Shown here: piece after piece, positions 43,854-52,945 of the stretch
Layout: every line of letters begins with the position of its first letter
Position numbering within the stretch: the stretch's first letter is position 1
NCBI GenBank assembly: GCA_016714025.1
Contig: JADJOB010000002.1
Coordinates: 1,892,001 to 1,956,000, forward strand
Source of the DNA: Saprospiraceae bacterium
Lineage (GTDB): Bacteria; Bacteroidota; Bacteroidia; Chitinophagales; Saprospiraceae
Length of the DNA: 64,000 nt
Direction of reading: 5' to 3'
Position numbers and translations under genes: made by a program
Notes under the pieces: generated by a model
Told to the model about the DNA's origin: nothing
The model's input: only the letters and a program-made list of their open reading frames with translations
Databases searched by the model: none

Positions 43854-44962
43854 TGAAGCAGTTTTGGATTTTTGTAAATAAGGAATGGCTTCACATCTTA
43901 AGAGATCGACGAACCTTATTGATTTTATTTGGAATGCCTATTGCTCAGATTTTAATCTTTGGATTCGCCCTTTCTAACGAAGTTAAAAACTCTAAAATTG
44001 CAATACTAGATCATGCTGCTGACGAGGTAAGTTATAAATTGATTGAACGCATTCAAGCTAGTAAATATTTTGAAATAGTAAGGGTGCTACACAGTGATTC
44101 TGAAATCGATCCTGCATTTAAGCAAGGGCATATTCGCCTGGTTGTAGTTTTTCCAAGCTCTTTAAGTGCCGATTTAAATCATCAGAATGATGTTAGTATC
44201 CAATTGATTTCTGATGCCTCCGATCCGAATGTCGGAACAACCTTGGTTAATTACATGAGTTCAATATTTAGTGATTATCAAAATGAATTGATTGCACTCA
44301 ATAAATTGCCATATACGATTAAACCTGAAGTGAGAATGATCTATAACCCTCAATTAAAGGCTGCATATAATTTTGTGCCAGGAGTTATGGCTATGGTGCT
44401 TTTATTGATCTGCTCATTAATGACCTCTATTGCGATCGTCCGGGAAAAGGAAATGGGAACCATGGAAGTGTTACTCGTTTCCCCTTTAAGGCCTGCTTTG
44501 GTGATTCTTTCTAAAACCATTCCTTACCTTGTATTGTCGTTTATTAATATCTGCAGTATATTACTTTTAAGTTATTTTGTTTTAGGAGTTCCTGTAAAGG
44601 GAAATCTATTTTTATTATTGGCGGAGGGAATCCTTTTTATTATTACCTCACTTTCACTGGGGATGTTTGTTTCTTCAGTTGCAGCGACTCAAACGGCGGC
44701 TATGTTTGGCACGTTGGTGGGGTTATTTATGCCAACGTTGATGTTTAGTGGATTTATGTTTCCAGTAGATAATATGCCAATACCGTTACAAATGCTTTCA
44801 AACATAATTCCTTCAAAATGGTTTTTTAATATTGTAAAAGCCATTATGATAAAGGGTCTTGGTTTTTCAGCTATATGGAAAGAGACTTTGATTTTATTTG
44901 GAATGACCTGCCTGCTCTTTATTATTAGCATTCGAAAATTTGATAAGCGATTAACCCTTTAA
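43850..44962 (+). CDS. ABC-2 type permease (YbhS-like)
   Basis: The 370-residue membrane protein has an N-terminal helix followed by a large extracytoplasmic domain and five C-terminal helices. NKEWLHILRDRRTLLILFGMPIAQI opens the protein, and VREKEMGTMEVLLVSPLRP is the coupling-helix motif of ABC-2 permeases. It is 3 bases from a second permease, so the pump has a heterodimeric membrane part. Substrates of related pumps are drugs or lipophilic cations; here unknown. Confidence 0.9.
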   Translation: MMKQFWIFVNKEWLHILRDRRTLLILFGMPIAQILIFGFALSNEVKNSKIAILDHAADEVSYKLIERIQASKYFEIVRVLHSDSEIDPAFKQGHIRLVVVFPSSLSADLNHQNDVSIQLISDASDPNVGTTLVNYMSSIFSDYQNELIALNKLPYTIKPEVRMIYNPQLKAAYNFVPGVMAMVLLLICSLMTSIAIVREKEMGTMEVLLVSPLRPALVILSKTIPYLVLSFINICSILLLSYFVLGVPVKGNLFLLLAEGILFIITSLSLGMFVSSVAATQTAAMFGTLVGLFMPTLMFSGFMFPVDNMPIPLQMLSNIIPSKWFFNIVKAIMIKGLGFSAIWKETLILFGMTCLLFIISIRKFDKRLTL

Positions 44963-44965
44963 TTA

Positions 44966-46084
44966 ATGCGAACCATTAAGTTCATCATACAAAAGGAATT
45001 CAGTCAGTTTTTTCGTGAAAAAACCAACATAAGAATGTTGTTGGTTATGCCTGTGATCCAATTGATATTATTACCATTGGCAGCAAATTATGAAGTCAGA
45101 AATATTCAACTGTGTGTAGTCGATCACGATCATTCAACCTACGTTCGTGAAATGATTCAAAAAGTTACTTCATCCGGATATTTTAAACTAAATTCTTATG
45201 TTGATTCCTATCACGAAGGATTAGAGCGAATGGAACATGATAATGTTGATATTATTTTGGAAATTCCTTCTGGATTTGAAAAGATACTGATACGGGAAAA
45301 CGAAGCAGTTCTTTCAGCATCAGTTAATGCGGTCAATGGACAACGGGCTAGTTTGGGGGCACAATATTTATTGGCGATCCTGCGTGAATTTAATCGTGAA
45401 ATCAGATTGAAATGGATTCAGTTTCCAAGGTTTAATCCGGTGCCTATTATAAAAATAGAACATTCATATTGGTATAATCCAATTATGAATTATAAGTATT
45501 TTATGGTGCCTGGAATTTTGGTTATTCTACTGACCATGGTAGGTGCAAATATGTCTGCTTTAAATCTTGTTCGTGAGAAAGAACTGGGAACGATCGAACA
45601 AATAAATGTTTCGCCCATAAAGAAATACCATTTTATTATTGGTAAATTAATTCCTTTTTGGATTATGGGACAAGTGGTTTTGACCCTTGGTTTATTAGTA
45701 GCACGATTAATTTACGGCATTGTACCGCTTGGCAGTATAGGATCTATTTATTTGTTTTCTTCTGCTTATTTATTTTGCATTTTAGGATTAGGTCTTTTGA
45801 TTTCAACCTATGCAAACACACAGCAACAGGCAATGTTGATTTCATTCTTTGTAATGATGGTATTTATATTATTGAGCGGACTCTATACCTCAATTGACAG
45901 CATGCCGCTATGGGCTCAATTCATTACTAAAATTAATCCCATTGCCTATTTCGTACAAGTCATGCGACTGGTCATCATGAAGGGGAGTGGGTTGAAAGAT
46001 ATTTTACCACATATAGTAGCTATACTTGGGATGGCAACCGTTATAATACCTTGGGCTGTTTGGAACTATCGAAAAAGAAGTTGA
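44966..46084 (+). CDS. ABC-2 type permease (YbhR-like)
   Basis: The 372-residue permease has the same layout as its upstream neighbour: QKEFSQFFREKTNIRMLLVMPVIQL at the N-terminus and VREKELGTIEQINVSPIKKYHF after the first core helix. It is the last gene of the TolC-HlyD-ATPase-ATPase-permease-permease operon and ends 5 bases from a convergent gene. No terminator was seen in the gap. Confidence 0.9.
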   Translation: MRTIKFIIQKEFSQFFREKTNIRMLLVMPVIQLILLPLAANYEVRNIQLCVVDHDHSTYVREMIQKVTSSGYFKLNSYVDSYHEGLERMEHDNVDIILEIPSGFEKILIRENEAVLSASVNAVNGQRASLGAQYLLAILREFNREIRLKWIQFPRFNPVPIIKIEHSYWYNPIMNYKYFMVPGILVILLTMVGANMSALNLVREKELGTIEQINVSPIKKYHFIIGKLIPFWIMGQVVLTLGLLVARLIYGIVPLGSIGSIYLFSSAYLFCILGLGLLISTYANTQQQAMLISFFVMMVFILLSGLYTSIDSMPLWAQFITKINPIAYFVQVMRLVIMKGSGLKDILPHIVAILGMATVIIPWAVWNYRKRS

Positions 46085-46089
46085 GGATT

Positions 46090-46872
46090 TTATAATTTTC
46101 GAACAGCTTGTTCATTTGTAACATTAAGGATTGCCTCTGCCTGATAGGGCCAGGATTCAATTAGTTTATCATCAATTTCATCGAATTCTACCATCCATTT
46201 TCTTAAATCCTTTTTAGAGGTATTTTTTATTTGATCAAAACTGCGAATTCCTTTAGAAATTAATCGACTTTCAACATCTTCATCGATTCCTTTAATTAAA
46301 TGCAATGGATCCGAAGGCTGAGCTTTCTGAGTATATTGTTCCATTTTTTCATCACCAATTATATTGCTTATAATCATTAGATGTTGATCTAAAATGGATT
46401 TAAGGTCAGCAACAATTTTGGAATCTCCGGATTCTGATTCTGACAATTTCTGATTTGTTTTTAAACGCAAGAGCTGTTGCTCGAGCTCAAATACTTTTAG
46501 TTCTAATTCCTGGTTTAAATTTTGAGATTGCTTGAGCGCTTGATTTGATTGTTCGAAATCAGTAATTAACGACGGATCTTCAAGTTTGCGCTTTACTTCA
46601 AGGTATTTCTCTTCTAATATAACATATTTGGATTTCCAGTCTTCATAAGCAACTTTATATGTTCTTTCTTGCTCAAGTGTTTGGAGAATTTTTTCATCAA
46701 GATCAAATTTTTCTTTGCGCAATTGATCGTAAATTAATCGTAATTCATTTTTATCACGAATAGCATCCCTTGCTTCCAAACGGAACTTGCTGGCAACGAT
46801 CCACAAGGCGACGAGGGAACAAATTACCAGAATTCCAAAAAAAACGTATAAAAACACCGGTGCAATAGACAT
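46090..46872 (-). CDS. Membrane-anchored coiled-coil protein with helix-hairpin-helix-like C-terminus
   Basis: The 260-residue protein has one N-terminal membrane helix (about 4-27), a long charged coiled coil (about 30-150) and a C-terminal domain LHLIKGIDEDVESRLISKGIRSFDQIKNTSKKD... of the HhH/SAM-like type found after ribosomal L21-like or DUF4332 proteins (L-x-x-I-x-G-I-x3-x-E-x2-L). No function is known. It is probably bitopic, with the coiled coil in the cytoplasm. It follows the CBS gene on the same strand by 66 bases. Confidence 0.7.
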   Translation of the reverse strand: MSIAPVFLYVFFGILVICSLVALWIVASKFRLEARDAIRDKNELRLIYDQLRKEKFDLDEKILQTLEQERTYKVAYEDWKSKYVILEEKYLEVKRKLEDPSLITDFEQSNQALKQSQNLNQELELKVFELEQQLLRLKTNQKLSESESGDSKIVADLKSILDQHLMIISNIIGDEKMEQYTQKAQPSDPLHLIKGIDEDVESRLISKGIRSFDQIKNTSKKDLRKWMVEFDEIDDKLIESWPYQAEAILNVTNEQAVRKL

Positions 46873-46938
46873 GTTAAGCTTGATCAGAATACATTGGAAG
46901 CCTAAATTTAAATTCAGGCTTCTTACTATAAATGCAAA

Positions 46939-47340
46939 TTAAAATCTCTTTGGATATTCTCTGTTGTATTCGTAGCGCAATACATCAAAAGAAGTCACGA
47001 TGCCTACCAGTTTTCCATTATCTACAACAGGCAATGCGTGAAATAAATGCTCCATAAATACCTCTGCAGCAGTCCCTACTTTATCAATAGGTTCAATGGT
47101 TGCCAGTATCTTAGTCATCACATTTCCAACTTTTGTGGTTGGATAATCCTTATGATCCACAGCTAATTTAAAAAGGTCATACGTGGTAATAATCCCAACC
47201 AACTTCATGTCATTTTCGACCACAGGAACGTGGTGAATCCGATTGTTGATTAGTAATTCTTTGACCTTCTGAAGTGTGTCTGTTGGACTTACACATATTA
47301 CGTCCCGAACCATAATTTCCTGGACCGTTTCATTCATCAT
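46939..47340 (-). CDS. CBS-domain pair protein
   Basis: The 133-residue protein consists of two CBS domains and nothing else: VREVIC-like entry EIMVRDVICVSPTDTLQKV, HHVPVVENDMKLVGIITTYDL and, in the second copy, HALPVVDNGKLVGIVTSFDVLR. Such Bateman modules bind adenosine nucleotides and often regulate partner enzymes or channels. The partner is unknown. It lies 56 bases after the urocanate hydratase gene on the same strand. Confidence 0.9.
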   Translation of the reverse strand: MMNETVQEIMVRDVICVSPTDTLQKVKELLINNRIHHVPVVENDMKLVGIITTYDLFKLAVDHKDYPTTKVGNVMTKILATIEPIDKVGTAAEVFMEHLFHALPVVDNGKLVGIVTSFDVLRYEYNREYPKRF

Positions 47341-47396
47341 ACATTTTGAGTTTTAAGGCACGAAAGATATTAAAGTTTGTAGAATATTAAGCTAAA

Positions 47397-49409
47397 TTAA
47401 AATAAATTTTCTAAGTGGCTGTCTTTAACTGCATTCGGAAGGCAGACTTGCAGCAAGGGCTCTTGTTCCATAGCGGTCTGGATTGCTTCTAAAGCTCCTT
47501 CATTTCTAGCCCAGGCACGCCTTGCAACTCCATTATTTACATCCCAGTGTAACATATTCTGAATTTTGTCATCACAAGATTTACTCCCATCTAAAACCAT
47601 CCCAAATCCCCCATTGATCACCTCGCCCCAACCAACACCGCCTCCATTATGGATTGATACCCAGGTAGCTCCTCTGAAACTATCGCCAATTACATTATGA
47701 ATGGCCATATCTGCTGTAAATTTCGAGCCGTCGTAAATATTGGAAGTCTCTCTAAACGGGGAATCCGTTCCCGAAACATCATGATGATCTCGTCCTAAAA
47801 CTACAGCTCCTTTCAAAGCGCCTTCTGCGATGGCTTTGTTAAACGCTTTGGCAATTGCAATACGCCCTTGAGCATCTGCATAAAGTATTCTCGATTTACT
47901 TCCAACAACCGGTAAATTGGACCCTGCATTTCGAATCCACTTCAAATTGTCCAGGTATTGAAGCTTTGGATTTCCTTCCAACACTTCTATAAGCTGAATA
48001 ATTACCTGTTCTGCAATTTTATCTGTTTTCTGTAAATCCTCCAGAGTTCCCGAACAACATACCCACCTGAAAGGCCCAAATCCATAATCAAAACACAAGG
48101 GTCCCATGATATCTTCTACGTAGGAGGGATATCGGTATTGAAGATGCGCTTCGTCCTTCCATACCTTCGCTCCGGCTGCTCCCGCTTCTTTTAAAAAGGC
48201 ATTTCCATAGTCCCAAAAATACATCCCTCTTTCACTAAGGGTGTTGATGGCTTCAACCTGCCTGCGCAAACTGGATTGAACTGCCTTTAAAAATGCGGGT
48301 TTATCTTGAAGTAATAAATTTTTAGCTTCATCAAAACGGTAACCAACCGGGCAATAACCAAGATCATCTATATTATGTAAAGATGTTTGATCAGAGCCTA
48401 AATGTACCTTTATGTTGTGTTGGACAGTATACTCCCATAAATCAACAATATTTCCGGCATACACCAAAGCAATGCCTTTTTCTTGATTTTTATAATTTTT
48501 GGCTGCTTCAAAAAGTTGAGGCAAGGAATTATAAATATTGTTTGGTTCAATGTATCCATCTTCCACTCGTTGTTTTATAGCATCTGGGTCGACTTCAGCC
48601 AGCAAACAACATGCACCGGTTATCACAGCTGCTAAAGATTGTGCACCTGACATACCTCCAAGACCAGAGGTGATAAACAATTGTCCGTTTAAATTATTCA
48701 AATTTGGTTGAAATCGTCTTGCTGCATTTAATAAAGTAATCGTGGTACCATGCACTATCCCTTGTGGTCCAATGTACATAAATGAACCGGCAGTCATTTG
48801 GCCGTATTGAGTTACACCCAAAGCATTGTATTTATTCCAATCTTCTTTTTTGCTATAATTTGGAATCATCATACCATTCGTAATAACAACACGAGGTGCA
48901 TCAGGATGTGATGGAAATAATCCAAGCGGATGCCCCGAATATAAAACCAATGTTTGAAAGTCTGTCATTTGACTTAAATAAAACATGGTCAATTTATATT
49001 GAGCCCAATTTTGAAAAACAGAACCATTTCCACCATAGGTTATAAGTTCGTGTGGATATTTTGCAACTTTAGGATCTAAATTATTTTGGATCATCAACAT
49101 AATTGCAGCAGCCTGACTGGATTTCGCTGGATATTCTGAGATGGATCGTGCATACATCGGATATTTTGGCCTAAATCGATACATGTAAATACGACCATAA
49201 TTTTTAAGTTCTTCAGCAAATTCACGGGCTAAAATCTCATGAAAACTATGGGGGAAATAGCGAAGTGCGTTTCTGACAGCAAGTTGTTTTTCGTCTTGTC
49301 TTAAAGTTTGTTCGATGTTCCGCTTTGGAGCATGCGGTACCGATTGATCGTATCCAGGATGATCCGGCAAAACGTTTGGAATACCTTCTTTTAATACATT
49401 CATTTCCAT
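47397..49409 (-). CDS. hutU: Urocanate hydratase
   Basis: The protein is about 670 residues from the ATG at 49409 (a second ATG stands two codons on; the TTG at 49418 is less likely). This is the long form known from Bacteroidota and eukaryotes. Family segments are YGGNGSVFQNWAQY, LYSGHPLGLFPS, FITSGLGGMSGAQ (NAD-binding), RDHHDVSGTDSP and GGGVGWGEVINGGFGMVLD. It converts urocanate to 4-imidazolone-5-propionate in histidine breakdown, with tightly bound NAD. No other hut gene is in the window. The ATG is 10 bases past the stop of the GH2 gene, so the two are co-transcribed. Confidence 0.93.
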   Translation of the reverse strand: MEMNVLKEGIPNVLPDHPGYDQSVPHAPKRNIEQTLRQDEKQLAVRNALRYFPHSFHEILAREFAEELKNYGRIYMYRFRPKYPMYARSISEYPAKSSQAAAIMLMIQNNLDPKVAKYPHELITYGGNGSVFQNWAQYKLTMFYLSQMTDFQTLVLYSGHPLGLFPSHPDAPRVVITNGMMIPNYSKKEDWNKYNALGVTQYGQMTAGSFMYIGPQGIVHGTTITLLNAARRFQPNLNNLNGQLFITSGLGGMSGAQSLAAVITGACCLLAEVDPDAIKQRVEDGYIEPNNIYNSLPQLFEAAKNYKNQEKGIALVYAGNIVDLWEYTVQHNIKVHLGSDQTSLHNIDDLGYCPVGYRFDEAKNLLLQDKPAFLKAVQSSLRRQVEAINTLSERGMYFWDYGNAFLKEAGAAGAKVWKDEAHLQYRYPSYVEDIMGPLCFDYGFGPFRWVCCSGTLEDLQKTDKIAEQVIIQLIEVLEGNPKLQYLDNLKWIRNAGSNLPVVGSKSRILYADAQGRIAIAKAFNKAIAEGALKGAVVLGRDHHDVSGTDSPFRETSNIYDGSKFTADMAIHNVIGDSFRGATWVSIHNGGGVGWGEVINGGFGMVLDGSKSCDDKIQNMLHWDVNNGVARRAWARNEGALEAIQTAMEQEPLLQVCLPNAVKDSHLENLF

Positions 49410-49419
49410 AAATTTCAAA

Positions 49420-51915
49420 TTAGTTCCGGAGTAAATTGTACAATGAAAAAAATTGAATATCCTGACTTTCTAATTTAGGATCCTTACTAATGCATTCAAT
49501 ATTTAATAGTTCATTAGGGTTTAAATCAAAATAGTTAGGGAAGAACTGTGTCGATTCTGTCTCAACTAAATAGATGCTTTTTGCAAAATTTTTAGCACGT
49601 ATATTGAAGCGATAACCCTGGTTAGTTTTTTCAAAATCCAATATTTGAACAGTAGGCTCCAATAAATTTAAATCTTTATATTTATCAAAAAAGCAGGTAC
49701 TGCTTCCACTTTGCGTTTTATTTTTCCATTTTAATAAAAGGTAGTAATCCTTGGTAAATTCAAGTTTTTTTAAATCGAGTGGTATGGTTAAGACTAATTG
49801 CGAACTATCTTTAATTATAAGTCCTTCCCAATGATCATAAAATATAAAATTACCTGAAAAATCCTGGAGATGAATATCTAATTCAAAAGATTCATTTTCA
49901 ACTAAATCAGACAATGCATGAATTGAAACACCATTTTCGTTGGGTGCTGCAACAAACAGTAAGGGTTCAAAAGTTTTTTTAACCAGGTGTTGTAATGCTT
50001 TATATCGACCTGTATAATCGATTCCTGACCATGAAATTCCTGGCCAGCAATCATTAAATTGCCAATACAAAGTTCCCATACAATATGGTTTTGAAAGCCG
50101 ATGTTTTCTAATAATTTTGCAAATACCCTCAGCCTGGCAAATTTGATTGAGATAAATTAATTCTTCAAAATTTTTTGGTTCTGGAAAATCTCGTGAGATG
50201 TATTTTCGGATAAGTTTATTTCCTCTTGGATGTTTTTGATGGTTTAAAATGCTTTTTGATTCTAATTGCAAATCGCTATCATCTGCAATTGTTTTTAATG
50301 TAACCAGGGAAGGGAGTGATTGAAAACCAAATTCACTCATAAATCTTGGGACTCGTTCTTCTAATTCTTCAAAAGGCATTTCATCATGCCAAAGGCCCCA
50401 ATCATGGGCATCTCCATAATTCGTAAATCGTTTATCTCCTCTTCCATATAATGGCGATGACTCCCAATAAGAAGTGAAGTTGCTGTGCTTTTTTACAGCT
50501 TCAGGTAAAATTTTATTAAATAAAACTTGATAATCATTCCAAATGCGATCTTGATTAGTGGGCGAAATTAACAGCTGCCATCCCCATCGATTCCATCCTT
50601 CATTATTTTCGTTATTACCACACCACAAAGCAATGCAAGCATGACTGCTAAGTCGTTTTACTTGTTCTTCTGCTTCTAGTGCAACGTTGGTTAAATAAGA
50701 CGAATCTCCCGGATACATCCCACAGGCAAACATAAAATCTTGCCAGATCATTATCCCTTTTTCATCGCATGCTTCGTAAAACGCTTCAGATTCATAAGTG
50801 CCGCCACCCCAAATCCGCAACATATTGAAATTACAATCAACTGCTTGATCTAGAATGCGTAAGGGGTCATCACTTTTTAAAAACAGAATATCTTGAGGTA
50901 TGTAATTAGCACCTTTACAAAAGATTCTTTTGCCATTTACTAAAAAATAAAAAGAAGATCCGAATTGATCTGCTTCGTTTGTTAATGTAATTGTACGAAT
51001 GCCTGTTTTCCATTCCTTCAACAAGCGTTTTTGCCCCCCTTCAAGAATCGATAATTTACACGAATAAAGTGTTTGATTTCCATGACCATTAGGCCACCAT
51101 AATTGTGGATTATTTATGATCAGGTTTTGTGTGCAATGATTTTGCCCAAATTGAGAAGAACAATCAAAGTTAAAAAGTTGATTTCCAATTTCTAATTCGA
51201 AGCTTTGAAGTTTATCTATGTCAGAATTAAAATCCATTTCTAGCTTTAATTCCGCATAATCTGAACCGATTTCTTTGGTGTGCAAGGAAACATGTTCCAA
51301 CAGATACTCATTCCAGGCAATTATTGAAATTGGCTTTGTTATTCCTGAACTTTCTAATGTCGGTCCAAAATCCCAACCAAATTGGTATTGAGGTTTTCGT
51401 ACCATGACACGCTTTTCTCCAGGTAATTTTGTTTCAAGCTGACGATACATTGAATCGGCAAGTTGGCTTGCTGATTGGAATTTAATTAATAATTCATTGG
51501 TTCCAGCTTTTAAAGCGGATTTTATATCGAAGTTCCAGGTTCTGAATGCATTTTCAGCATTCCCAATAAACTCATCGTTAAGATAAACTTTGCAATAGGT
51601 ATCCAGACCGGGGCAATTCAAATAAATATGTTCATTTAATAAAAACGCTGGTTCAATTTGAATCAAGGATTTAAACAACCATTCTTTCTGACTTACCCAT
51701 TGAACGCTTGCTTCATTTTGAGAGTAGTAAGGATCTGGAATTTTTGAATTTTCAAGAAGGGCTGTAAAACTATTGCCGGGAATGTTACAAGGAAGCCATT
51801 GAATGCTGTCCGCAGGACTAAAAAACCAATCTGTATGCAATTGATGGTGCATTTGGCCTGAAAGTTTAACCAAAAGAAACAGAAACAGAACAAAACTATA
51901 TGAAATTCGATGCAT
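49420..51915 (-). CDS. Glycoside hydrolase family 2, beta-mannosidase-like
   Basis: The protein is 831 residues from the ATG at 51915; an in-frame TTG three codons earlier is less likely. It has a signal peptide ending near LSG, a GH2 sugar-binding jelly roll (YLNCPGLDTYCKVYLND), an immunoglobulin-like domain and a TIM barrel. The acid/base Glu is in CGNNENNEGW (about residue 436) and the nucleophile in MSEFGFQS (about 528), as in beta-mannosidases. RIWGGGTYESEAFYEACDEKGIMIWQD also fits. It likely releases terminal beta-mannose in the periplasm. The start lies 12 bases after a strong terminator. Confidence 0.88.
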   Translation of the reverse strand: MHRISYSFVLFLFLLVKLSGQMHHQLHTDWFFSPADSIQWLPCNIPGNSFTALLENSKIPDPYYSQNEASVQWVSQKEWLFKSLIQIEPAFLLNEHIYLNCPGLDTYCKVYLNDEFIGNAENAFRTWNFDIKSALKAGTNELLIKFQSASQLADSMYRQLETKLPGEKRVMVRKPQYQFGWDFGPTLESSGITKPISIIAWNEYLLEHVSLHTKEIGSDYAELKLEMDFNSDIDKLQSFELEIGNQLFNFDCSSQFGQNHCTQNLIINNPQLWWPNGHGNQTLYSCKLSILEGGQKRLLKEWKTGIRTITLTNEADQFGSSFYFLVNGKRIFCKGANYIPQDILFLKSDDPLRILDQAVDCNFNMLRIWGGGTYESEAFYEACDEKGIMIWQDFMFACGMYPGDSSYLTNVALEAEEQVKRLSSHACIALWCGNNENNEGWNRWGWQLLISPTNQDRIWNDYQVLFNKILPEAVKKHSNFTSYWESSPLYGRGDKRFTNYGDAHDWGLWHDEMPFEELEERVPRFMSEFGFQSLPSLVTLKTIADDSDLQLESKSILNHQKHPRGNKLIRKYISRDFPEPKNFEELIYLNQICQAEGICKIIRKHRLSKPYCMGTLYWQFNDCWPGISWSGIDYTGRYKALQHLVKKTFEPLLFVAAPNENGVSIHALSDLVENESFELDIHLQDFSGNFIFYDHWEGLIIKDSSQLVLTIPLDLKKLEFTKDYYLLLKWKNKTQSGSSTCFFDKYKDLNLLEPTVQILDFEKTNQGYRFNIRAKNFAKSIYLVETESTQFFPNYFDLNPNELLNIECISKDPKLESQDIQFFSLYNLLRN

Positions 51916-51927
51916 AGGACACAAAAT

Positions 51928-51960
51928 AAAAAAGGCTTTCCGGAAAGGAAAGCCTTTTTT
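51928..51960 (-). terminator. Bidirectional rho-independent terminator
   Basis: AAAAAAGGCTTTCC pairs with its full complement around GGAAA (51942-51946), a 14-base-pair stem whose A and T ends make a T tract on either strand. On the minus strand it follows the Cys-rich gene after 17 bases and ends 12 bases before the GH2 start codon. Confidence 0.92.
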
Positions 51961-51977
51961 ATTAATTGAATTGAAAA

Positions 51978-52424
51978 TTATTCAGATTTAGTCTGAGGAG
52001 CTGGTGCTACATTTTCAGTTTGAGCTGCAGCTGTAGATTTTGATTTACAACATGCTTTTCCGTTTGCAGAACCTTTTGCACAACATGCTTTTGATGGTGA
52101 ACAAGATTTTCCAGTTGCACCTGTTGCAGAAGCTTCAGAACTTGGAATATTTACGAAACTAGCTGTTGCATCATCAAAACGAACAGGTGTTTTCATAGCT
52201 ACGCCAGAAGCATCTTTAGCTACTTTAAAGAAACAAACACTTCCGTTTTCACATACTTTTGTTTCAATATTTGGATCTTTCGCTGCAGCTTTCATTGCAG
52301 TTTCGCTAGGTTTAGCACAAGATTTTGCCTCAGCAGATTTAGCACCATGAGAACACGTTTGTGCAGAAGCTGTTCCCGCTGAAATTAAGAAGGCGAATCC
52401 TAATAAAAGAAATAGATTTTTCAT
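51978..52424 (-). CDS. Secreted Cys/Ala-rich protein of unknown function
   Basis: The 148-residue protein has a clear signal peptide (to about residue 22, SASAQ). The mature part is low in complexity (Ala, Ser, Lys) with many cysteines in short clusters: TCSHG, SCAKP, VCENGSVC, SCSPSKACCAKG and ACCKS. The middle has KVCENGSVCFFKVAKDASGV. The clusters could bind metals or form disulfides; no known family was recognised. It has a good -7 box and its own terminator, so it is probably expressed alone and possibly strongly. Confidence 0.75.
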   Translation of the reverse strand: MKNLFLLLGFAFLISAGTASAQTCSHGAKSAEAKSCAKPSETAMKAAAKDPNIETKVCENGSVCFFKVAKDASGVAMKTPVRFDDATASFVNIPSSEASATGATGKSCSPSKACCAKGSANGKACCKSKSTAAAQTENVAPAPQTKSE

Positions 52425-52451
52425 ATTTTTAACTGTTTTTTAATTGTTTTA

Positions 52452-52459
52452 CAAAGATA
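52452..52459 (-). promoter_or_regulatory. Bacteroidota -7 box for the Cys-rich gene
   Basis: The minus strand reads TATCTTTG, matching TAnnTTTG, 27 bases before the ATG at 52424. No clear -33 TTG was found. Confidence 0.5.
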
Positions 52460-52528
52460 AAACGTCCTACATTTATATTTAGTTCTTTGTTTAAGCATTT
52501 AACGAGAATTTAAGACAATCTAATTACA

Positions 52529-52945
52529 ATGATTTTTGCTAAAGTATACATTATCAGCTTGTTATCAATTATCCTGCTAGGGTCATCGTGCAGTTCTACG
52601 AAGCAAGATCCCAATCCAGAGTACATCCGGATTGGAAATGGGGGTGGTTTTGCCGGGATTGAAACGGTTTACACCATTAACCTGAAAGGTCCTGTAGATC
52701 AGGGTGGAGCCCAAATTGGGAGTTTGAAAAAAGCAGATATCAATCAATTAACCCGAAATATCCAAGTTTTGCAATTGGATCAGTTGGACTGGAATCATCC
52801 TGGAAATATGTATAAATTTATTGAATACAAACTGGGAACCAAAATGCACCGGATGAGTTGGGATAGCAATTCACCGGATGTTAATAATAATCTTAATCTA
52901 TTTTACAATCACGCCCTTCACCTAATTCAAAAATTGAATTCATGA
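52529..52945 (+). CDS. Small lipoprotein with GGFAGI motif, possible M4 peptidase inhibitor
   Basis: The 138-residue protein has a lipoprotein signal with Cys21 (LGSSC). The mature part starts EYIRIGNGGGFAGIETVYTI (GGGFAGI at 38-44) and continues with LDWNHPGNMYKFIEYKLGTKMHRMSW and a final helix. Small Bacteroidota lipoproteins of this pattern are known but uncharacterised. The GGFAGI segment also recalls emfourin, the inhibitor encoded beside the M4 peptidase protealysin. Its stop overlaps the M4 peptidase start by four bases (ATGA), so both are made from one mRNA. The inhibitor role is inference. Confidence 0.7.
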   Translation: MIFAKVYIISLLSIILLGSSCSSTKQDPNPEYIRIGNGGGFAGIETVYTINLKGPVDQGGAQIGSLKKADINQLTRNIQVLQLDQLDWNHPGNMYKFIEYKLGTKMHRMSWDSNSPDVNNNLNLFYNHALHLIQKLNS

